DNA of 64,000 nt from Wurfbainia villosa (taxonomy: Eukaryota; Streptophyta; Magnoliopsida; Zingiberales; Zingiberaceae). The notes under the pieces are model-generated. The model ran no database searches, was not told the origin of the DNA, and saw nothing but the letters and a program-made list of their open reading frames with translations. The stretch covers positions 558,001 to 622,000 of the forward strand of contig JAKLTH010000283.1 of assembly GCA_025175895.1 (NCBI GenBank), written 5' to 3'. The position numbers and the translations under genes are program-made. Positions 58,018 to 64,000 of this stretch are shown here, in pieces. Position 1 is the stretch's first letter. Each line of letters begins with the position of its first letter.

Positions 58018-58425
58018 ATTGGGTCTGGATATTACGGGTTGCGGATGATATTAAGATGTTGATCCAATATAACTCATCCACAATTGGGCTAGGCTCATGT
58101 CAAGGCTCGTGTCATATCGGCCTGATCTACTAGGCCTAAAGGGGTGTTTGTCTCTTGGTATCAAAGCATCATGTTGACTCTGCCTAAATTGGATATCCAC
58201 AATATCATGAGTCCCTCTTCTAGTCTAACTTATTGAGTTTGGATATTATGGGTATTAAGGTGTTGATCTAATATAACTCATCAGCAATTGGGCTAGGCTT
58301 GTGCCATATAGGTTCGATCTATTAGGCCAAAAGGGGTATCTACCCCTTGGTACGAATGCATCATGTTGACTCTACCTAAGCTGGGTATCCATAGTATCAT
58401 AAGTCCCTCTTCTAGTCTAGCTGAG
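58018..58425 (+). repeat. Two diverged tandem units of about 200 bp
   Basis: 58018-58217 and 58233-58425 share ttgatc(c/t)aatataactcatc, aattgggctaggct and catcatgttgactct. The first contains tggtatcaaagc (about 58158), one base from the Met-initiator PBS, so this may be a remnant of an old LTR element. That origin is inference. Confidence 0.65.
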
Positions 58426-59595
58426 GAGCTATAGCGCATGAAACTTGATTAAAGTGTCCAAGTTAACATGATACTAAAGTGGTTCTGCTATGAGTTAAAG
58501 ATACTGCTCCATTCTGAGGTAGGGAAAAATATCTAAGGCAACCCTTTTCAAGAAAGGAGAGTTGGTAGCAAGCTCAATCCACAAGTATGCCCAAGTCGAA
58601 AGAGTGTAATTAGTCAACTTAAAGAACTAATAGATATACAATCAATATATGACTTCGGATAAACTCATATTTTCCTTTCACACTTGAAGCCAAGATCGGG
58701 ATTGAGTGTTGAACCAACTTCCCAAGAGAAGGTGAATAGAGAAAATATTATAGTCCCTGACAAAAGGAAATATTATAGGCAGATGACTATATCATTGAGA
58801 GAGAAAATATTGTAGGCGGGCAATTCTGTCCTTTGATAGAGGAAATGTTGTTGGCAATCAATTTTATCCATGACAAAGGAATATATAAACGACTTTATCT
58901 GACAAAGAAAATATTGTTGGTGACTCTATTCTTGACAGAAGAAATATTATAGACGACTCTGTCTTTGATAGAGAAAATGCTTGTAGTCGGGAAAAGAATA
59001 ATAAATTTGATTTTAGACTCTTGAATATCCGTGGATTCAAGAAGATAATAATAAATTTGATCTTGCGACTTTGGAATACTCGCAAAGTCATGGAAAAAAT
59101 AATAAGAGATTCAATCCCACGACTCCCAAGTACTCGCAGAATTGGAGAGAGGAGAATAAGTTTGATCCTATGACTCTCAAATATCCGTGGAATCTAAGAG
59201 AGAACAATAAGTTCGATCTCATGACTCTCAAATACTCGTAGAGTTAGGAAGAGAAGAATAAAAAGCTTGAACCCACAAATCTAGAGTGCTTCGAAGTCAG
59301 AGAGAGAATAATAAGTTTGATCCTGTGACTTTTGAATACCCGTGAAGTTGAAGAGAATATAATAAGTTTGATCATGTGATTTTCTAGTACCCTCAAAGTT
59401 GGAGAAAAAATAATATGCTTGATCTCATGATTTTTGGGAGTTAGAAAGAGAATAATAAACTTGATAAGAGTGCAAATAATAAATCATCCCTATGATAAAG
59501 AGCAAACATCATGTCAATTAAAAAAATATATATCATGTCAATTTAAAGACCCAAGGTCAAGAGGAGATATAAAAACCTAAAAAGTTTCAAGAAAT
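58426..59595. repeat. Degenerate minisatellite (about 60-bp units)
   Basis: From about 58740 units repeat forms of gagaatattg(t)agg...gac. From about 58990 to 59470 units of about 60 bp repeat ataataagtttgatc...tgactctcaaatactcg..gagtt. No coding frame. Age is considerable, as no two units are identical. Confidence 0.6.
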
Positions 59596-59599
59596 GATT

Positions 59600-59955
59600 A
59601 AAGACGATGATCAAATAATATTTCACATGCTAGTGCGGTTCGATTCTCTTTTGCCACAAGTTCAATTTTGAATTTAAGAAAAATTTAGACATGTGGCCTT
59701 GAATCGGGTACGGATTAAAAGTTTATCTTCTAGGACCTGTCTTACAGGAACGACCCACCACGTCGTTGGACTTGGTTGCTAAGCCGTGAGTACTTTTTTG
59801 ATTTACCCTGATGATCGATGGAATATATTTCATCTATGAATTACTTAGTTCCCCTTCAAAAATCAGTAGAGTCGGATCAATCATCTTCGAGATTAATGAG
59901 GCCGAAGACTTGGATACTCAGTGCTAGTAAAAAAAATAAATAAATAAAAAGAGTT
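59600..59955 (+). mobile_element. Second, older copy of the SINE at 584-1011
   Basis: It shares with that SINE the B-box region (gttcgattctc at 59639, against gttcgatcctc), the phrase aatttaagaaaaat, tggccttga, ttgattta-cc-tg, gattaat...ggata and an A-rich tail (aaaaaaataaataaataaaaa). The A box is not recognisable and no clear target duplication is seen, so it is old or 5'-truncated. Confidence 0.65.
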
Positions 59956-60582
59956 GAGAAAGATGTCCCGATTATTTACAACGTCATATCCAAGCTAGGA
60001 TCCCTCGTTCAGCATGGAATCTGACGAAGACTCACTCTTGCATCTCTGAAGGCGTCATTTAATTTCAAGAAACTAGTACGTAATTCTCAGCTAAGTTCCG
60101 AGATTGAAGCCTAATTATTGAATGCATGGGGCGTTCTTTGTAACGAGGAGTCAAGTCCATAAACAACAGTATGATCCGGAAGCAATTTCATCCCAATCCA
60201 ACATATACATGATTATCGAGTACGTTACTGTCTGGCGGCATGTAAAATGAGGTAGATTGCAAAGCTCAGTCCCGATCCTTGTCTGTTTTCTTTTCTTATC
60301 AATCCGCTTTACGTTCTATGATTTCACAAGATTATTACTTAATTGCCTTCGTCCTCATTTTAATGGTCTCTTTATGAATTTATTCATCATTTCTTTCATC
60401 TTTATATCCCTTAATCTGCAGGAACAGGAGGAAACATTAATTCATCATCCATCCAAATTAATGCAACCCATGCATTACAATATTAATTCAACACAAAAGA
60501 AAAAAAAAACTAGGAATATGAGGAAACAATGAGACAACGAGGACTTCGTTTATCATCAATCTTCATGATCGCTGCTTTTTTA
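59956..60582. other. Intergenic
   Basis: No gene supported. The part after about 60430 begins to resemble the 3' flank of the RPAC2-like gene (near 14290-14400), with shared phrases like ccaaattaatgcaaccca against tccaaactaatgcattcc. Confidence 0.4.
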
Positions 60583-60664
60583 TTTTAAAATCGGCTATTG
60601 CCTTTCCAAAACATCTATTGTCAATCCATAAATCCTTCAGCACATTTTTTTTACTAGATAACCT
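60583..60664 (-). pseudogene. Decayed second copy of the RPAC2 last exon
   Basis: On the minus strand gaacag, then a stretch with aaaatgtgctgaaggat and later tttggaaaggcaatagccgatttt, aligns with the last exon at 14530-14415. There is an internal deletion of about 25 bases and a stop (tag) near its start. Flanking sequence (aaattagtatag) also matches. It supports an old segmental duplication. Confidence 0.68.
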
Positions 60665-61166
60665 GTTCGCCAAAGTAAATTAGTATAGGACATTGCATCT
60701 TTTAATTTTTTTTTTAACTATAATTAATGGAAATAAATGCATTATCAATCTTTTTGTTACCAAATCCATTTAAACTTATTTATTTCAATCTATTCCAAGT
60801 AGAAAATAGAGGTATAAAATTTTTTTACTAATGTTTATTCACGTTGGTTAAAAAGAATTAAATTAGATACTATTTATTCAATGATATTAATAAAAATATA
60901 ACCGAAAACTTAAGGAGTCATTTATTTATAGATAAATAATGTGCTCGTATCAGAGGTAAGACGGATTAACTAGTTCAAATGCTTATCGGAAACAAAAATG
61001 TCAATTTCTATGTTTCTAATTGAAATATGTTGTTTAATTTCTTATATTTCTGTTTGGCAGATTTGTTTAAATTTGATAAAATTATAAAAAAAAAAAGGAT
61101 CTTTTTCATCTCCATAATGAATTAATGATAATTTTGTTGATATTCAAGGGTAGAATTGTCGCATTG
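60665..61166. other. Intergenic
   Basis: AT-rich sequence between the two duplicated markers; nothing recognised. Confidence 0.4.
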
Positions 61167-61481
61167 AGCAATGATCTATTTTTCTACGTTTCATTTTTTT
61201 TAAAGACAATTGACCCTCTAATTTAGGAGGCCATTTGATATCGTTATTTATTTTTATCGGTCTTGGAGTGGATTGTAAAGGGATCTTGAAGTGGGATCAT
61301 AGAGATGTTCGAGGTGCATCTTTATTATTATGACAATGAATTAATGGTAATTTCGACAACTGAATTCTTGCATTAATAGTGGTCGATCGAGGGAAATGGA
61401 CCCTCGATCCACTGCTTTAACCAAAGTAGCCATTGCCACTGCTGCTGCACCATAAAAAATTATGATGCATTGTCATTCTCA
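61167..61481 (+). repeat. Copy of the segment at 3983-4301
   Basis: High similarity in the same orientation, with small deletions and a short replaced patch near 61381-61420. Homology stops at 61482, where a ttttttt tract begins, so something is inserted or deleted there relative to the first copy. Confidence 0.8.
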
Positions 61482-62272
61482 TTTTTTTTATTGACATTAT
61501 GTATCCGAACTTTCGATTCGGTTAATCTTTGAGAATGATTGACTCTTCTTCACGGACCTTCGGAATGTCTTGTCAACAACCGAGTCGGATAGGATCAGAA
61601 TCCAAGTGACCTCCATCGATCACCGAAAGTAAATTAGAGAAACTCTCACACAGTTTGGCTCAGACTCTGTAATCGTATTATCTCTGAACGACGGTCCAAC
61701 GCCAAAACGGTACTCTGTCCATTGGATAAACTCCTGGATCCTAGAGTTGTCTGAATAGATTTTTTTTTTAAATTTACATCTAGATACATTATGTTGCTTG
61801 TAATAAATATCTAGATTCCCATAAAACCTTTTAGAACTTCAAGGATAAGAATATTAAAGTGTAAATCAATAAATGAGCAATGAGAAACTAACTGTAAGGA
61901 AGAAAAGAAATAATTTTGATTCTTACAATTTATATTCCAATGATGGAATATTAGTGCGTCCCTGTGCATGAGTCCTTTTTTTTTGTTTGCATTTTCTCTA
62001 TTGATTCTTGAAGTTCTCTGGCATAAAAATTTATAATGAAATGATAACATCTATAATATATGTCGAAAACAATTAATACTAGTTGTACCTCAGTAAACTT
62101 CCAATAGTTACATAAAACTTCCCATGTTTGAGGTGTCTACCCATGTGGAATGGGTCGTATTGCAACAAGCTCTTCTAGTGGAGTATTTGAATATTAAGAA
62201 ATAGGTTTCACTTCAGTCCTCCATCGTCTCCACGCAACCCCCATTATTTGCATTAAAACTCTTCTATGGCAA
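61482..62272. other. Unassigned; possible further exon of the Transposase_24-like pseudogene
   Basis: 61490-61770 is a non-coding block of moderate GC that I do not recognise. On the minus strand near 62030-61960 a reading ARELQESIE is protein-like, but no splice context is certain. Confidence 0.3.
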
Positions 62273-62361
62273 TTGGGAATACAAAAACATACCTATAAAC
62301 GTAAAATGAAATATGTTCATGCTTTAAATGTAAAATTGAAATTAAACACTTGTCAACTTAC

Positions 62362-62860
62362 AGTAACAAGTTTCCATGCATCATTCAAGCGATTTGTCAG
62401 TATTTTTCTCCAATCTAAAAAGTTTAAGGGTAACACATGTCCATTTCGTGCAATAGTCCTAATAAAATTTGCAAGCGTCGATTGTAGATCACCATAAGGT
62501 TGTCATCTTTCATTGAATTTCACTACTAGGACATGGTCGGGATGTAATGCATCAATATCTCTCATAATATTCTTGCCACGTCTTCTTTGCTGAGCTTGGG
62601 GAACCTCATTTTCATCTAAAAAAATATAATTTTCATTTGGTGTTGCAAAACTAATTCATTGTTCATATCCAAAAATATTTTTCACCTTGCTCATTAACCT
62701 CCTCATTTTGTGTATCATTTTGTATCTCCAATGGTGAATGGGATGTTGTGTCTCGTGATTCATTTTTATCGTCAACTCCTCTATTACTTGATTCTTCTCT
62801 CCTAGATAGTCTTTGACTATTTTGGATTATCATTCGCATTCTTTTGTCTGTCATTTTCAA
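62362..62860 (-). pseudogene. Transposase_24-type (CACTA second gene) pseudogene
   Basis: Exon 1 (62860-62686) starts MKMTDKRMRM and ends at a GTGAAA donor in phase 1. Exon 2 (62615-62362), after a T-rich TTTTTTTAG acceptor, continues in frame: DENEVPQAQQRRRGK, then VLVVKFNER, a TGA at 62505-62503 where the family has Gly or Arg, then QPYGDLQSTLANFIRTIARN, LNFLDWRKI and a GTAAGT donor. The pattern KFNERGQP.G...F......ARN...P....DWR is the N-terminal region of Transposase_24-type proteins of plant CACTA elements. Downstream exons are not found. One stop breaks an otherwise good frame. Confidence 0.72.
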
Positions 62861-63294
62861 AAGTTATCTAAAAATAACTGTTAAATACGGAAAATTTAAA
62901 ATACCAAAATAAATGGCCAAAAATTAAGAGAAATACTCCTGAAAATTTTTCGGGATTTTTCCGGAATTTTTCTGGATTTAAACGGAGTCCGTACGAGAAA
63001 ATTACGGGGATAAAATAAATAGGTTTTGGAGGAGTCTATTTAAGGGGGTTAAGCGGCGACATTAACCTAAGTTTTTCTATTTCCCTTTTTATTTTCCCCC
63101 ACCACGTCCGATAGTTTCTCTCGCGACCCCTTTCCTCCTCCGACAGTTTCTTCTCTCGCGATCTCTTCTCCACCGATGATCAGGACCGTCGGATTCTATT
63201 CTCTTCTCCCAGCGCATCGGCCACGCCAGATCTCACCGCCGTAGTTTTTCTTCTCCTCTCTACTCCCTGCGCGTCGGCCACGCCAGATCTCTCC
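62861..63294. other. GC-rich promoter-like block upstream of the pseudogene
   Basis: 63040-63290 is rich in GC and pyrimidine tracts (tttcctcctccgacag). A 19-base phrase (tcggccacgccagatctc) occurs at 63217 and 63274. Position upstream of the minus-strand pseudogene is like that of the GC-rich blocks in the two CACTA elements above. Confidence 0.35.
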
Positions 63295-64000
63295 TGTTGG
63301 GTTTCCGGCACCGCGGCGTGTGTGTGTTCGATCATGTTTCGTAAACATGAGCACAGCGGAAGCAATTAAAAATAATAAATCTATATTTATTACAACACAC
63401 ACAACACACGCATGCTATTACAACAAGTGTAGACATAACCGTAAATTAAAATTTGCAATAAAAGGAAATTAAACTACGTTATACCTTCCGTATGACGTGT
63501 AGCGGGAACGGCATCAACCGGAACGATCCTCGTAAGAATCGTCTCTATCCGTATCCACGCCGAGCTCCTTGGGATGACTTCGCTAAGTCACGAGCTTCGT
63601 CTTCGTACGGGTTACTAGCCTCGTGTTGAAGACGACGTGATCGAGAGATGATCACGATCCGAATCCAAATTCGGATCCAAAACGAGTTCTCAAAACTCGC
63701 TTCTCCGGAGAGGTGTTCGTCAACCGTTTGACGAATCCTTCGTCCTCCACCTCAGAGGATTACCGGAGATCAAATCCCCGGTAAGTTAGCCGCTGTCGGA
63801 GCACTAACCGTCGTCCAAACGACGCTCCGACGAGAGGAGGAGAAGCTGTCCAGAAAACTGGACAGCTTGGTGGAGGAGTAGGCGCCGGCCAAAACAAGGA
63901 GAGAAAAGCCTCACCTTGATGCCAAACCTATAGGAGATCACCGGAGGGTCGCCGGAGGTTCACCGGCTGGAGCTTGGACGCCGGCAAGGGTCTTGGACGG
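63295..64000 (-). mobile_element. Possible LTR of another retrotransposon, cut by the window end
   Basis: tgttgggtttccgg at 63295 looks like an LTR edge. The composition changes sharply there, and aataataaatctatatttatt with gcggaagcaatt near 63358 recalls the 3' part of a plant Copia LTR read on the minus strand. The partner LTR and internal region are outside the window, so this is tentative. Confidence 0.35.

Noticed and set aside
60257..60532. 91-codon plus-strand frame
   Set aside because: Phe/Leu-rich by AT composition, ends in a Lys run from a poly-A tract; no family resemblance.
1..64000. tRNA, rRNA or snoRNA genes
   Set aside because: No cloverleaf-like A/B box pair with CCA-type acceptor context was seen outside the SINE candidates; a proper covariance search was not possible here.

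Overview
This 64-kb window is nuclear DNA of a flowering plant. It is AT-rich and has intron-containing genes of plant families (an EIX2-type receptor-like protein and a DTX/MATE transporter), plant LTR retrotransposons of the Tat and Copia lineages, and CACTA transposons. The repeat make-up suggests a monocot, perhaps Zingiberales, but that is a guess from overall feel and not shown by any marker.

Layout. 1-8.2 kb: intergenic DNA with a new-looking SINE (584-1011), minisatellites, a hAT-type MITE and a small triplicated block. 8.3-11.5 kb: an intact single-exon LRR receptor-like protein. 14.4-15.4 kb (minus): first and last coding exons of an RNA polymerase I/III subunit RPAC2-like gene whose central exon I cannot find. 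16.3-39.0 kb: a Tat-lineage Ty3/gypsy element on the minus strand (about 15.7 kb without its insert, TSD aatgc). A 7-kb gag-only Copia element (17.66-24.63 kb, TSD gtagt) sits inside its 3' LTR. gag-pol of the Tat element is broken by three frameshifts and three TAG stops. On the opposite strand the element carries four TATA-led genes, one of which (30255-32121) is spliced and fully open. 39.5-53.7 kb: a CACTA transposon (TSD tat) with a decayed TNP2-type transposase and a TNP1-like second gene; a smaller CACTA element is inserted in the second gene and the last exon is present three times. 54.8-57.5 kb: an intact seven-exon MATE transporter. 57.5-64 kb: old tandem repeats, a second SINE copy, a decayed copy of the RPAC2 last exon, a copy of the sequence found at 4 kb, a Transposase_24-type pseudogene (minus) and the possible start of another LTR at the window end.

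Only three loci look like host genes: the receptor-like protein (cell-surface immune perception), the RPAC2-like locus (probably a pseudogene or partial copy) and the MATE transporter (efflux of small molecules). About 60% of the window is three nested or adjacent mobile elements. Homology between about 4.0 kb and 61.2 kb, and between the RPAC2 last exon at 14.4 kb and 60.6 kb, shows that the receptor-like-protein region was once segmentally duplicated. The most unusual content is the antisense gene module of the Tat element.
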